A stretch of DNA of 52,443 bases from the NCBI GenBank assembly GCA_021795435.1, contig JAJYPJ010000011.1, forward strand, positions 1 to 52,443, written 5' to 3'. The notes under the pieces are model-generated. The model was given only the letters and a program-made list of their open reading frames with translations. It made no database searches and was not told the DNA's origin. Origin of the DNA: Pseudomonadota bacterium. GTDB taxonomy: Bacteria > Pseudomonadota > Gammaproteobacteria > Xanthomonadales > Rhodanobacteraceae. Made by a program: the position numbers and the translations under genes. Positions 16,870 through 25,533 of this stretch are shown in pieces (within the stretch, counting starts at the first letter, position 1; the number at the start of each line of letters is the position of its first letter).

Positions 16870-18989
16870 TTCCGCATCCACTGTATCGCTCCTGGCACCT
16901 TGCCCTGGTCGGAACCAGCCGCATGCCCGTCAGGCGTCACGGCCGAGGGTGCCGCCGGGCCTGCTGTAGGGATGCCGTCTTGATACGCCAAATCAGCCGC
17001 GCTGCACGCCACTGGCGCCCTCGCCGTGGAATCGATCACCCGCGGATAGCTTGCTCCGTAGGCTGGCATGCGATCTTCCAAACGCACCGGCTGGCGATTC
17101 AATCGCCAGTCGTAGATCACCGTGAACGCCAAAGTGCTTTCCACATAGCTGCGCGTTTCCGCATAGGGAATGGTGGCAATGAACACGTCCGCAGGCTGGC
17201 CGGGACGCGCCGCCAGCCAGCGCTGCAACGATTGCGGACCCGCGTTATAGGCAGCACTGGCCAGCCACTGCGGACCAAACCGACCGGCAAGGTGTGCCAG
17301 ATAATTCGTACCGAGACGGATGTTGACCGATGGATTGACGAGGCTCTCGGCGCCACCCCATGACGAACCCATTTGCCGGGCCATGCGCGCCGCCGTCCCC
17401 GGCAGTAGTTGCATCAGGCCAATGGCACCGGCACCCGAACGCGCGTCGCTTATCCAGGCGCTCTCAGTGCGGATCGTGGCATACACCCAAGCCGGATCGA
17501 TGCCGGCGCGTTTCGCATCTTGCAAGACCAATCGGCGATGGATGACCGGGAATCGCAACTGATAATCCCGCAGGTTCGGACCATGATCGAGCAGGAAGAT
17601 GGGGCGATCGATCCAGCCGCGGCGGTGCGCAAGCTCGGCAGCTGCGTAGCGCTGTGCATCGTCCAGGCCCTGCAGCGCGGCGTCCCACTCTCGGCGGGCA
17701 TGCGCGAGGCGATCAAGTGCAAACCACTCAAATGCGCGCTGCATGCCTGGGTCCGCTTCGATCGCTGTTCTGGCGCTTGAACGGACGGGCGGATCGTTTG
17801 GGCAAAGTGCATAAGGGCGCCGCAGGCGATCGGCGGCCAGAAATCCGTAATAGGTTGGACTGCGCGCCAGCCGGCGCCATCGTGACCGGGCCTGAATGGT
17901 GCGACCCAGCTTGGCCAAGGCGCGTGCTTCGAAGTAGCGCCATTCGTGTTGCCGGCGCTGCGGTAACGGCATCGCCTCAATCGCGTCCAGCACGCCAGCC
18001 CAATCGCCACGCGCCAGTGCAACGCGCACACGCCACTCGCGCGTCAGCGGCGTCTGCGCGGTTGATGGCAGCGTTGCCAGCGCACGTTGGGATCCGGGCG
18101 CGAGGCTTGTTGCGGCGTATAGCGCCAGCGTGGCATTGATGCGGTCGCGTTGCCTGATACCGAGGGAAAAACGATGCTGCAAGACTTGCCATGCGGCATA
18201 CGCTGCGTCAGCGTCGTCGCGCGCGCGTCTATCCAGGGCCGCCTCCAGCGCCTCGCGAGCGTGCAAGGTGTCCGGCCACGACGCTGCCTGGGCAAGCGCC
18301 GCCTCGGGATCCCGCATGGCCAGGACAAGCCGCTGGGCACTCGGTTGCTGGCCTGACGGCAACCATGCTGCCGTTTGCACGACAGTGTCGACGGCACCCC
18401 CACGCCTGGCGCGCTCGATTCGGGCCCACAACCGGGACGGCGTCAAGAATCCCTGGCGCCTTGCCAAATCCATCAACGCATCACATTGCTCGGGTAGGCG
18501 CGGCTTCCGCCAGAGCAATGCGAAGCGTCGGGAATGCGACAGCGGTCGCCCCTGCTCGGCCTCAGCGTGAAGAGCGTCGCATTCATAAGCCTCACCGAGC
18601 CCGGGCACGTAAAACGCCAGGTACTGCCTCCAGTGATGTCGGCCAGCCAGCTGACTGAGCCAAGCCCGACGGAGCTCCTGTCCGGGTATCAGGTTCCCGT
18701 ATCGCGCGAGATAGGCCCGTACCATCGATGCCTTGGCATTGGCCACGCCATGCATGAGCCAAGCCCCTTCCAGGTAAGGATAGAGCGGGTATTCGCGCAG
18801 CCCGGTTGCATCGCGCTTCCAATTGAGATCACCGCGCTGCGCCTCGGCATAGGCTTGGGCAAATTGCTCACGTTGCGACCCAGTCCATTCCGCAGCTACG
18901 CAAGCACCTTGCAACGCCGCAGCCGCCAGAATCGCAATCGCCAACCAGCCCCGACGGCCTCTCTGTCGGCATCCGCTACGCATTGGCAT
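16866..18989 (-). CDS. slt: Soluble lytic murein transglycosylase
   Basis: A 707-residue periplasmic enzyme that cleaves the MurNAc-GlcNAc bond of peptidoglycan to give 1,6-anhydro products. An N-terminal signal (RRGWLAIAILAAAALQGACVAA) is followed by the helical superhelix typical of Slt70. The C-terminal SLT domain carries the catalytic glutamate in IRTESAW (about residue 509), GAGAIGLMQLLPGTA, and LGTNYLAHLAGRFG...AAYNAGP. The cysteine in GAC-VAA could suggest a lipobox, but the context is weak. The C-terminus has a ~50-residue extension rich in Ala/Pro. It is first in a three-gene overlapping operon, divergent from the TauE/SafE-like gene. A second ATG at 18983 is an alternative start. 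Confidence 0.93.
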   Translation of the reverse strand: MPMRSGCRQRGRRGWLAIAILAAAALQGACVAAEWTGSQREQFAQAYAEAQRGDLNWKRDATGLREYPLYPYLEGAWLMHGVANAKASMVRAYLARYGNLIPGQELRRAWLSQLAGRHHWRQYLAFYVPGLGEAYECDALHAEAEQGRPLSHSRRFALLWRKPRLPEQCDALMDLARRQGFLTPSRLWARIERARRGGAVDTVVQTAAWLPSGQQPSAQRLVLAMRDPEAALAQAASWPDTLHAREALEAALDRRARDDADAAYAAWQVLQHRFSLGIRQRDRINATLALYAATSLAPGSQRALATLPSTAQTPLTREWRVRVALARGDWAGVLDAIEAMPLPQRRQHEWRYFEARALAKLGRTIQARSRWRRLARSPTYYGFLAADRLRRPYALCPNDPPVRSSARTAIEADPGMQRAFEWFALDRLAHARREWDAALQGLDDAQRYAAAELAHRRGWIDRPIFLLDHGPNLRDYQLRFPVIHRRLVLQDAKRAGIDPAWVYATIRTESAWISDARSGAGAIGLMQLLPGTAARMARQMGSSWGGAESLVNPSVNIRLGTNYLAHLAGRFGPQWLASAAYNAGPQSLQRWLAARPGQPADVFIATIPYAETRSYVESTLAFTVIYDWRLNRQPVRLEDRMPAYGASYPRVIDSTARAPVACSAADLAYQDGIPTAGPAAPSAVTPDGHAAGSDQGKVPGAIQWMRK

Positions 18990-19077
18990 ACTGCTGTACT
19001 CCTCGTCCTGGCGATTCTAACGTGTCACTTGCGACGATCGTCGAGCTCAGGCCGCTTCCGAACTGACGGGATTCTCC

Positions 19078-19878
19078 ATGCTGGCAGACGTGCTTCTTTA
19101 CCTGCTGGTCGGCGCCGGTGCGGGATTCATGGGCGGCCTGCTCGGCATCGGCGGCGGGCTGCTTATCGTTGCTGCGCTCAGTTTCACACTCCCCGGCCTC
19201 GGCATCCCGTCCACCGAAGTGATGCAGGTCGCCGTCGCGACGTCGCTGACGGGGATTGTTCTGACCGCGAGCTCGTCGACGTTTGCGCAAGTCCGGCGAC
19301 GAGCGCTGCTTTTGCCCACTTTGCTCTGGCTCGCTCCCGGACTCGTACTGGGTGGGTTCGTTGGTGCGCACCTCGCACAGCGCATGACAGGACCCCTGCT
19401 ACGAACCGCCATTGGCATATTCTGCGTGGTGACCGCGTGGCGCATGGCATTCGGCAAGTTGCGCGCCCGAAGTGAAGTGCACGTCCCACGTTCACCGTGG
19501 CTATCACTGGCCGGATTGGGCATTGGCACCATCTCGTCCATCATTGGCATCGGTGGCGGCTCGCTCGTCGTCCCTCTGCTGGTCGCGCTCGGCGTGAAGC
19601 CCGTTCGGGCTGTCGCCACGAGCGCAGCATGCGGGCTGGTCATCGGCTTGGCGAGTGCGGCCAGCTACATGGTTGCACTTCACCCGCCCACCCGTCCCCT
19701 GCCAACCGGGGCCGTGGGTTATGTCTATTTGCCGGCCGCGGCAGCCACGGCCGTCGCCTCGATGACAACGGCGCAATTTGGCGTCCGGCTTGCGCATCGT
19801 CTTCCCGGGGCAATCCTCAACCAAATCTTCAGCATTTTTCTCGTGGCCGTGGGCGCCCTGATCATGCTTGGCGGATGA
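19078..19878 (+). CDS. TauE/SafE (TSUP) family membrane transporter
   Basis: A 266-residue protein with about eight predicted transmembrane helices. It has the two inverted-repeat signatures of the family: GAGAGFMGGLLGIGGGLLIV near the N-terminus and GIGTISSIIGIGGGSLVVPLL in the middle. TSUP proteins export or import small organosulfur or sulfite anions and related compounds. The substrate here cannot be told, since no sulfur-metabolism genes flank it. Divergent slt lies 88 bases away. Confidence 0.9.
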   Translation: MLADVLLYLLVGAGAGFMGGLLGIGGGLLIVAALSFTLPGLGIPSTEVMQVAVATSLTGIVLTASSSTFAQVRRRALLLPTLLWLAPGLVLGGFVGAHLAQRMTGPLLRTAIGIFCVVTAWRMAFGKLRARSEVHVPRSPWLSLAGLGIGTISSIIGIGGGSLVVPLLVALGVKPVRAVATSAACGLVIGLASAASYMVALHPPTRPLPTGAVGYVYLPAAAATAVASMTTAQFGVRLAHRLPGAILNQIFSIFLVAVGALIMLGG

Positions 19879-20082
19879 CTTGCGCCAAGAGATGATCAAC
19901 CAGTACCTACAGGACTAGCGCGCCGATGCCATCGGCCAGCCGCCGAGGAGCGCTCTCGGCACTTCAGGTCCCGGTGCCGTGCCGCCTCCAGTGCCATGGC
20001 GCACGGTCGCACTATTTCGCGGCGCACTGGCTCGAGGTCGACCCCCGAGTCGGCGTCGCCATAGGCTAAGAGCGAGGATCGC

Positions 20083-20898
20083 CTAGGTCGGCTTTCCATC
20101 TCCGAAAGGCTCCCGCAGCCGAATTTCAGCAGCTAGTGGCAAGTGGTCCGAGAAAGCGGGCTCAGGCGTCCAGCGGCGCAATATCTCGATGCTGTCGCTG
20201 GCCAGAATGTGGTCGATCGCACGGCGTGGACGCCAACTCGGGTAAGTTGGCAGCACCTCGCGAGGCGGCTGCAAATGCGTCCGCGCGAACAAGCGTTCAA
20301 GTTCTGGGCCGGGCCAAGCGCAGTTGAGATCACCCAGCAGCACGGCAGACCGATCCTTGTGCAGCAATTCGCCAATGAAGTCGAGTTGGCGGGCTCGCGC
20401 CTGCGGGCCGAGCGAGAGGTGAGCAACCACCACAGTGAGTTGCCTTGGTCCCAATAGGTAGCGGGCAAGAAGGGCGCCGCGCCCAGGAATGCGGCCCGGA
20501 AGTGGGTAATCCAGCACTTCGTATGGCGCCATGCGGCTGAGTAGCCCGTTAGCCGAGCGCGCCAGCTGCGCAAGTCGCCGATTGGGCTGGTCGCTCCAGT
20601 AGGGAAGTCCCGCAGCCTGCGCCAAGTACTGCGTCTGATTGAGGAAGCCGGAGCGCAAGCTACCCGCATCGCTTTCCTGCAGGCCGATTAAATCGAATTG
20701 CGACACTAGGTCGGCAAGACGATCGAGATTTGCCTGTTTTCCAGGTCCCGGCAACACCTGCGCCAGCCCGCGCGTGAGGTACTGGCGGTACCGCTCGATC
20801 CGCGCACCGGCAAGGATATTGCAGCTCAGCAGACGCAACGTATCGGCCTTCGGCGACCGCGAGCGTGGTCTTGTCGACGCCGCATGTGGCTTGCCCAC
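20083..20898 (-). CDS. Endonuclease/exonuclease/phosphatase (EEP) family protein
   Basis: A 271-residue protein with the EEP fold motifs: LRLLSCNILAG (metal-site Asn), DLIGLQESDAG (metal-binding Glu), VVAHLSLGPQARARQ (catalytic His), VLLGDLNCAW (Asp/Asn), RRAIDHILAS and FSDHLPLAAEI (terminal Asp-His). These cover the expected catalytic set of Mg-dependent phosphodiesterases. Whether the substrate is nucleic acid, a sugar phosphate or a lipid is unknown. An Arg/Lys-rich N-terminus precedes the domain and no signal peptide is visible. It is the last of four minus-strand genes following cytochrome c4 and the two DsbA-like proteins. Confidence 0.88.
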   Translation of the reverse strand: MGKPHAASTRPRSRSPKADTLRLLSCNILAGARIERYRQYLTRGLAQVLPGPGKQANLDRLADLVSQFDLIGLQESDAGSLRSGFLNQTQYLAQAAGLPYWSDQPNRRLAQLARSANGLLSRMAPYEVLDYPLPGRIPGRGALLARYLLGPRQLTVVVAHLSLGPQARARQLDFIGELLHKDRSAVLLGDLNCAWPGPELERLFARTHLQPPREVLPTYPSWRPRRAIDHILASDSIEILRRWTPEPAFSDHLPLAAEIRLREPFGDGKPT

Positions 20899-20909
20899 GC
20901 TAAGCGCCC

Positions 20910-21560
20910 TCAGCGCGCGACCTGCGCGCGTTCGGCTTCAGCCCGCTGCACCAGGTAGCGCGCAACCCCCAACAGTTGGTCGTAGCTTTCCACGCGGCCG
21001 CTGCGCCAGGCCCCGTCGACGACGATTGCAGGCGTCCCATTGACTCCCCACTGCTGTTCCAACCGCTCCGCATGCCGGATTTTCGCCGTGATTCGGGCAG
21101 ATCTCGCAACCGCGAGGAAACGCTCGGGGCGAATGCCATAACGGGCATAAAAGCTGGCCAGCTGAACCAACGTCCCCAGTTGTTCGTGTTTGACCCAGAT
21201 GGCATCGAACAACGCGTCATTGGCCTTCCCGGCTACACCAAAATGCTCAGCGGTGAAAAATGCGCGTGCGAACGGCTCCCATTGCGCCCAGAAAACGGCG
21301 GGCAGGCGCACGAAGTAAGCATTAGGCGGCAAACCTCTGCGCAACTGCTCGGCATAGGTCTGGAACTCGTAGCAATGAGGACATGCGTACGAAAATACCT
21401 CGATCACCGCAATGCGCCGGTTGGACCGATCAAGCGGCCGCGCGGGGGTGATGCGTTGATATTGGACACCTCTCTGATACTGCGGAACGGCCGACACACC
21501 CTGTGCTGAAGCGACAGGCAACAGCAATGCCAAGAACAAACCCGTCAACGATCTAAGCAT
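20910..21560 (-). CDS. dsbA: Periplasmic thiol:disulfide interchange protein, DsbA type
   Basis: A 216-residue protein with a signal peptide (MLRSLTGLFLALLLPVASA) and a thioredoxin-fold domain. The active site is C60-P-H-C63 in VFSYACPHC, the same dipeptide as E. coli DsbA, which makes the disulfide strongly oxidising. The cis-proline loop is GVNGTPAIV. It should introduce disulfides into exported proteins. I take ATG 21560 because the upstream extension to 21662 lacks signal-like sequence and overlaps the neighbour. It directly follows a second, lipoprotein DsbA-like gene. Confidence 0.9.
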   Translation of the reverse strand: MLRSLTGLFLALLLPVASAQGVSAVPQYQRGVQYQRITPARPLDRSNRRIAVIEVFSYACPHCYEFQTYAEQLRRGLPPNAYFVRLPAVFWAQWEPFARAFFTAEHFGVAGKANDALFDAIWVKHEQLGTLVQLASFYARYGIRPERFLAVARSARITAKIRHAERLEQQWGVNGTPAIVVDGAWRSGRVESYDQLLGVARYLVQRAEAERAQVAR

Positions 21561-21567
21561 GCATCGC

Positions 21568-22446
21568 TCATTGTCTGAGGCGCATCGTCGCAGCTTCCTT
21601 CTGCGCAAGATAGAGCACCAGCGCCTGCGTTTGTGCGAGGCCACCTGCAGAGGCAACATCAAGGCGATAGGTGCCGTTCACCACGATGGTGGGAGTACTG
21701 TCCACGCCATAGGCCTTGATCAACTGGTCGGCGCGTCGCATCCGAGCGTTGACCGCAAAAGACGTTGCCGTAGCCGAAAACGTCTTGGCCGCAACGCCAT
21801 AGTGCGAGAAGAACTGGGCCACATCATCGAGTGCGGGGAGCTTCTGTTTTACCCTCGGCGCCGCCGTATCAAGACCGTCGTAGGTGTTGAGCGGACCTCC
21901 GGGTGTCCAGATCGCCTTGAACACGGCGTCATGGATCGCGGGCGTGTCCAGCCCCAGCGCTTGAGCGGCGTAGTAGGTCCGCTGGAAGAGCGGCCAGTCC
22001 TCCGGTCCGATGAATGAGGCTGGAAGATATTGCCATCGCGCATAAGAGGGCAGGCTCTTGCGAATGGCATCGGCCATGGGTTGGAACTGATTGCACGCCG
22101 GGCAGCCCCAGGAAAACACCTCGGTCACCACGACATGGCCGGGATGGTCAGTAGGCAAGGACGGTTCAATGCGGAAGTAATTCTTGCCCTCGACCCATTG
22201 CCCCGCATCTGCAGGAGCGGCCACCGGCACGCCTGAGGTCGCATTGGCAGGACTAGACGCTGTCGTCGCGGCAGTCGCGGCATTCGCCGGCGCTGACGGG
22301 ACAGACGCCGCACTCGACGACGACGCTGCGCTGGCCGCCGGGGCCATCGACACTGACGCGCTTGGGCTGCTGTTCCCCGGAGCCTTCGAGGAACACGCCG
22401 CCAGCGCGAAACATAATGCGCTGCCCAACAGCAACGATTTCAACAT
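21568..22446 (-). CDS. Lipoprotein DsbA-like thiol:disulfide protein
   Basis: A 292-residue protein with a lipoprotein signal (lipobox around LAAC, Cys18). A ~60-residue Ala/Ser/Pro-rich linker (residues 20-80) follows, then a DsbA-like domain. The active site is C115-P-A-C118 in VFSWGCPAC and the cis-proline is in GVDSTPTIVV. The CPAC dipeptide differs from the CPHC of the next gene, so the redox potential should differ. The linker would let a membrane-anchored domain reach into the periplasm. The stop lies seven bases before the dsbA start, so the two are almost certainly co-transcribed. Membrane side (inner or outer) is not certain; the residue after Cys is Ser, which favours outer-membrane sorting. 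Confidence 0.88.
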   Translation of the reverse strand: MLKSLLLGSALCFALAACSSKAPGNSSPSASVSMAPAASAASSSSAASVPSAPANAATAATTASSPANATSGVPVAAPADAGQWVEGKNYFRIEPSLPTDHPGHVVVTEVFSWGCPACNQFQPMADAIRKSLPSYARWQYLPASFIGPEDWPLFQRTYYAAQALGLDTPAIHDAVFKAIWTPGGPLNTYDGLDTAAPRVKQKLPALDDVAQFFSHYGVAAKTFSATATSFAVNARMRRADQLIKAYGVDSTPTIVVNGTYRLDVASAGGLAQTQALVLYLAQKEAATMRLRQ

Positions 22447-22497
22447 GGTGAGCGATCTCGTCAGGCGAACGTCGCCTTCCTGCCGAAGGCGTCCGCG

Positions 22498-23199
22498 TTA
22501 TTGCTGCGCGGCACTCGAGGCGAATGCCGTTTGATTCACGCCCGAGCTGACCGATTCAGTCGGCACCGCCGTATGCAAACCCGCAACGTAGCTGGACACT
22601 GCAGCAATTTGCGCCGTCGTCAACTTCCGGGCAATGGTTGGCATGATGGAAGCGTGCGTATCCGTGCCCCAGCTGTCTCCACCATGCCACGCGGTCAGGA
22701 CGGCATCGACATAACGCGCATGCTGCCCTGCCAAATGCGGGTAAACGGCACCGGGATTGCCGAGGCCATCCGGACCATGGCAAGCCATGCACGCAGGCAC
22801 CCCCGTCGCGCGATCGCCGCCACGATAGATTGCTTGCCCGACGGCAATTTCCTTGGGATCGGCCACGCCGGGCATGATCTTCTGCGACGAGAAGTACGCC
22901 GCCAGATCTGCCATGTCCTGCGGATTCAACGACATGGCCATCCCGAGCATGATGGGATTCTTTCGGACGCCGCTCTTGAAGAGTTCCAATTGACGGAAGA
23001 TGTAGGTCGCCTGCTGCCCAGCAAGTTTGGGATACTGCGGATCGGTCGAGTTACCGTCCATGCCGTGGCAGGCGGCGCATACGGTCGATTTGGCCTTGCC
23101 CGCGGCGGCATTGCCGGCCGGCATCGCACCCTCTGCATAAGCGCCTGCGGCCAGCACCAGCGCCACTCCAGCAATCACTACCGTGCTGATCAGCTTCAT
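22498..23199 (-). CDS. Diheme cytochrome c4
   Basis: A 233-residue periplasmic protein with a signal peptide (MKLISTVVIAGVALVLAAGAYA) and two c-type heme sites: C41-AA-C44-H45 and C137-MA-C140-H141. Axial methionines are likely in LGMAMSL (87/89) and SIMPTIA. Cytochrome c4 carries electrons from the bc1 complex to terminal oxidases. ATG 23199 is chosen over the upstream start at 23250 because the signal peptide begins there. The two DsbA-like genes downstream could supply the disulfide chemistry that CxxCH apocytochromes need, though that is an inference from position. Confidence 0.93.
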   Translation of the reverse strand: MKLISTVVIAGVALVLAAGAYAEGAMPAGNAAAGKAKSTVCAACHGMDGNSTDPQYPKLAGQQATYIFRQLELFKSGVRKNPIMLGMAMSLNPQDMADLAAYFSSQKIMPGVADPKEIAVGQAIYRGGDRATGVPACMACHGPDGLGNPGAVYPHLAGQHARYVDAVLTAWHGGDSWGTDTHASIMPTIARKLTTAQIAAVSSYVAGLHTAVPTESVSSGVNQTAFASSAAQQ

Positions 23200-23311
23200 C
23201 TGAACTCTCCGCAAGGCCCAGACCGGACGCACCCGCGCCGGCACTCTCATGCGACTGGATTATCCTTGCGGCCCCGAGGACGGTCAAACCGCCCGCCGTG
23301 CAGCCGCCGCC

Positions 23312-23935
23312 ATGTCAGAGAACCCCTTGCGCGGAGCGCAATTTTTGCTGTCCACGCCGAATCCCAAAGGGCTGCCGGCCGACATGGGTGCGGAAATCGC
23401 CTTCGCAGGTCGATCCAACGCAGGCAAATCCAGCGCCCTTAACGCGCTGACTGGCGTGCACGGGCTTGCACGCACCTCGCGCACGCCCGGACGAACGCAG
23501 CACCTCGTTGCGTTCTCGCTGCCTGACGGCAGACGCCTGATCGACCTGCCAGGCTACGGATATGCGAAAGTCCCGGAATCCGTTCGCGACCATTGGCGGG
23601 ACGCGCTTGAGGGGTATCTCGGGGCGCGCCACAGCCTGCGCGGCTTGGCACTCGTGATGGACATCCGTCATCCGCTGACACGCTTTGACTCGCAAATGCT
23701 GGATTTCTGCGCCGCCCATGGCGTTCCCTGCCATATCCTGTTGACCAAGGCGGACAAGCTGGGCCGCGGCGCGTGTGCCCAAGCACTGCTGTCCGTCCGC
23801 AAGCGCCTTGAAAGCGCAAGCGGCGTCCTGTCCGTGCAGATATTTTCCGCCAAGGCAGGCACGGGGCTTGATGAAGCACGAGGCGCGCTCGCGGCGCTTT
23901 TGTCGCACCGGCCGCGACCATCTGCCGCGCACTAA
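23312..23935 (+). CDS. engB: Ribosome biogenesis GTPase EngB/YsxC
   Basis: A 207-residue GTPase needed for assembly of the 50S subunit. Visible motifs are G1 GRSNAGKS (33-40), the switch I region RTSRTPGRTQ, G3 DLPGYGYAKVP and G4 TKADKL, all standard for EngB. ATG 23312 precedes the family-typical N-terminus; the frame is open upstream to 23249 but without homologous sequence. It is divergent from cytochrome c4, and its 3' end overlaps the convergent fRMsr gene by four bases. Confidence 0.95.
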   Translation: MSENPLRGAQFLLSTPNPKGLPADMGAEIAFAGRSNAGKSSALNALTGVHGLARTSRTPGRTQHLVAFSLPDGRRLIDLPGYGYAKVPESVRDHWRDALEGYLGARHSLRGLALVMDIRHPLTRFDSQMLDFCAAHGVPCHILLTKADKLGRGACAQALLSVRKRLESASGVLSVQIFSAKAGTGLDEARGALAALLSHRPRPSAAH

Positions 23936-24426
23936 TTGCCGAGGCTGTCCATGAATGCGCGGCACAGTCCTTCCATACCGACCTTGTCAATGGCATCGAA
24001 TCGCCCCTGCTCGGCGCTATCGACGTCCCACACGCCGAGCAAGGTCCCATCCGGCCGAAGCAAAGGCACCACGAGCTCGCTGCGCGAAACGGGATCACAG
24101 GCAATGTGGCCGGGGAATTCGTTGACATCGGCAACGACCTGGGTATGCCGAGTCACCGCAGCGGTACCGCAGACGCCGCGACCCATGGCGATGCGCACGC
24201 AGGCCGGCTTGCCTTGGAACGGCCCGACGAGAAGATCACCGTCCGACTGAAGGAAGTAGAAGCCACACCAGCTGATGCGCGGCAGGTGCTGCCAGACCAG
24301 CGCCGCGAAGTTGGCAGCGTTCGCGACCAAATCGTGCTCGCCGGAAAGAAGAGCCTCTGCTTGGCGCGCCAGCGCCGCGTAAAGTTCGTCTTTGGCCGTG
24401 GCTTGAATGGAAATTCCAGCATGCAT
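23932..24426 (-). CDS. msrC: Free methionine-(R)-sulfoxide reductase (GAF domain)
   Basis: A 164-residue GAF-domain enzyme that reduces free methionine-R-sulfoxide, repairing oxidised methionine with thioredoxin as reductant. It matches E. coli fRMsr (165 residues) closely: ISWCGFYFLQ, GPFQGKPACVRI, GRGVCGTA, and GHIACDPVSRSE. The three functional cysteines are C76, C86 and C110, with exactly the 10- and 24-residue spacing of E. coli C84/C94/C118. ATG 24426 is used because the upstream frame overlaps bioD and is unlike the family. It is divergent from bioD with a 64-base gap. Confidence 0.95.
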   Translation of the reverse strand: MHAGISIQATAKDELYAALARQAEALLSGEHDLVANAANFAALVWQHLPRISWCGFYFLQSDGDLLVGPFQGKPACVRIAMGRGVCGTAAVTRHTQVVADVNEFPGHIACDPVSRSELVVPLLRPDGTLLGVWDVDSAEQGRFDAIDKVGMEGLCRAFMDSLGN

Positions 24427-24490
24427 GGATGCGCTCCGGGGATCGACAATCCACAATGATCGCACCACGAACATCGGGAGGCGTGGATTC

Positions 24491-25174
24491 ATGCGTGGAG
24501 TCTTCGTGACAGGAACCGATACAGGCATAGGGAAGACTTTCGTCAGTGTGGCCCTGCTGAACGCGCTTCGCGCCGCGGGCGTTCGCGCCATCGGCATGAA
24601 GCCTGTCGCCAGTGGTTGCATACGTACGCCCGAAGGGCTTCGCAACGATGATGCGGTGGCGCTGTTGGCAGCGAGCTATGCGCAGGTACCGTACGATCTC
24701 GTCAATCCGATGGCCTATGAAAAGCCGGTTTCACCACATCTGGCGGCCGCAGCCGAGAATCGACCGGTCGAGCTGAACGCGGTGGCGGCTTCACACGCTT
24801 GCTTGGCCGCGCGCGCCGACATGATCGTCGTCGAGGGCGTGGGCGGATGGATGGCGCCGCTGTCCGAAGCGCTCGTGGCTGGAGACCTGGCGCACGCAAT
24901 GCGCTTGCCCGTCATCCTGGTCGTGGGCCTGCGACTTGGCTGCTTGAACCATGCACTTCTTAGCGCACGAGCCATCATCGAGGACGGAGCCAAGCTGCTC
25001 GGCTGGGTGGGCAGCTTCATCGATCCCGAGATGCTCGAACCCGAAGCCAACGTTGCCACGCTGCGCCAGCGATTAGCCGCGCCGTGCCTCGGCGTCATCA
25101 AGCATGGCGCCACTCCTGAAGAGGCGGCGAAAGAGTTGGCTGGGGCGGTGCACGCTCTGCAATCATCCGCATGA
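24491..25174 (+). CDS. bioD: Dethiobiotin synthetase
   Basis: A 227-residue ATP-dependent enzyme that closes the ureido ring of biotin from 7,8-diaminopelargonate and CO2. The P-loop is GTDTGIGKTFVSVALL (residues ~7-22). The lysine in MKPVASG and the VEGVGGWMAPL segment are typical. GGGAGG precedes ATG 24491. No other bio genes are in view; the next two genes, same strand and closely spaced, are not recognised biotin genes. Confidence 0.95.
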   Translation: MRGVFVTGTDTGIGKTFVSVALLNALRAAGVRAIGMKPVASGCIRTPEGLRNDDAVALLAASYAQVPYDLVNPMAYEKPVSPHLAAAAENRPVELNAVAASHACLAARADMIVVEGVGGWMAPLSEALVAGDLAHAMRLPVILVVGLRLGCLNHALLSARAIIEDGAKLLGWVGSFIDPEMLEPEANVATLRQRLAAPCLGVIKHGATPEEAAKELAGAVHALQSSA

Positions 25175-25193
25175 GAACCGTACGGAGCGCACG

Positions 25194-25529
25194 ATGACTA
25201 GCTTCAGCATCCACATTGAGCATTTTGACGGAGCACACGGGGCTGATCCCGCGCTGGCATTCTCGGGCAGCAGCCCGGACGCGCTGGCGACGGCGATCAC
25301 GGACGCATTGCGCGACCCCCGTTTATTCCACCGCTGGCGGGAGCAGCAACCAGAGCCCGACAAGGTGCCTGCTGCACTCGGACAACTCGATCCGATGGCC
25401 TCTGCGCGCGCGGAACAGCGCGATCTGCACGTCGAGCTGGAAATCCAAAGCGATCTGCCGATGAAGCTCATTGCGCAACGCCTGACTTGGTTGATTGGTC
25501 CACATTGGGACCTGCGCAACGTCCGGTAA
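25194..25529 (+). CDS. Hypothetical protein, 111 residues
   Basis: An acidic soluble protein beginning MTSFSIHIEHFDGAHG, with no signal peptide, membrane helix or motif that I recognise. The C-terminal half (DLHVELEIQSDLPMKLIAQR, then LTWLIGPHWDLRNV) alternates charged and hydrophobic residues as expected of a small alpha/beta domain. ATG 25194 follows GGAG at a workable distance. It starts 19 bases after bioD and ends four bases before the methyltransferase gene, so all three are probably co-transcribed. No function can be assigned. Confidence 0.7.
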   Translation: MTSFSIHIEHFDGAHGADPALAFSGSSPDALATAITDALRDPRLFHRWREQQPEPDKVPAALGQLDPMASARAEQRDLHVELEIQSDLPMKLIAQRLTWLIGPHWDLRNVR

Positions 25530-25533
25530 AGCC

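Noticed and set aside
19940-20000. CCGAGGAGCGCT followed by GCC-rich sequence, superficially like the SAH riboswitch core
   Set aside because: It lies between the ends of two convergent genes, lacks the GCTGC and CCAGGCTCG blocks, and no SAM-cycle gene follows. The real riboswitch is at 52100-52163.
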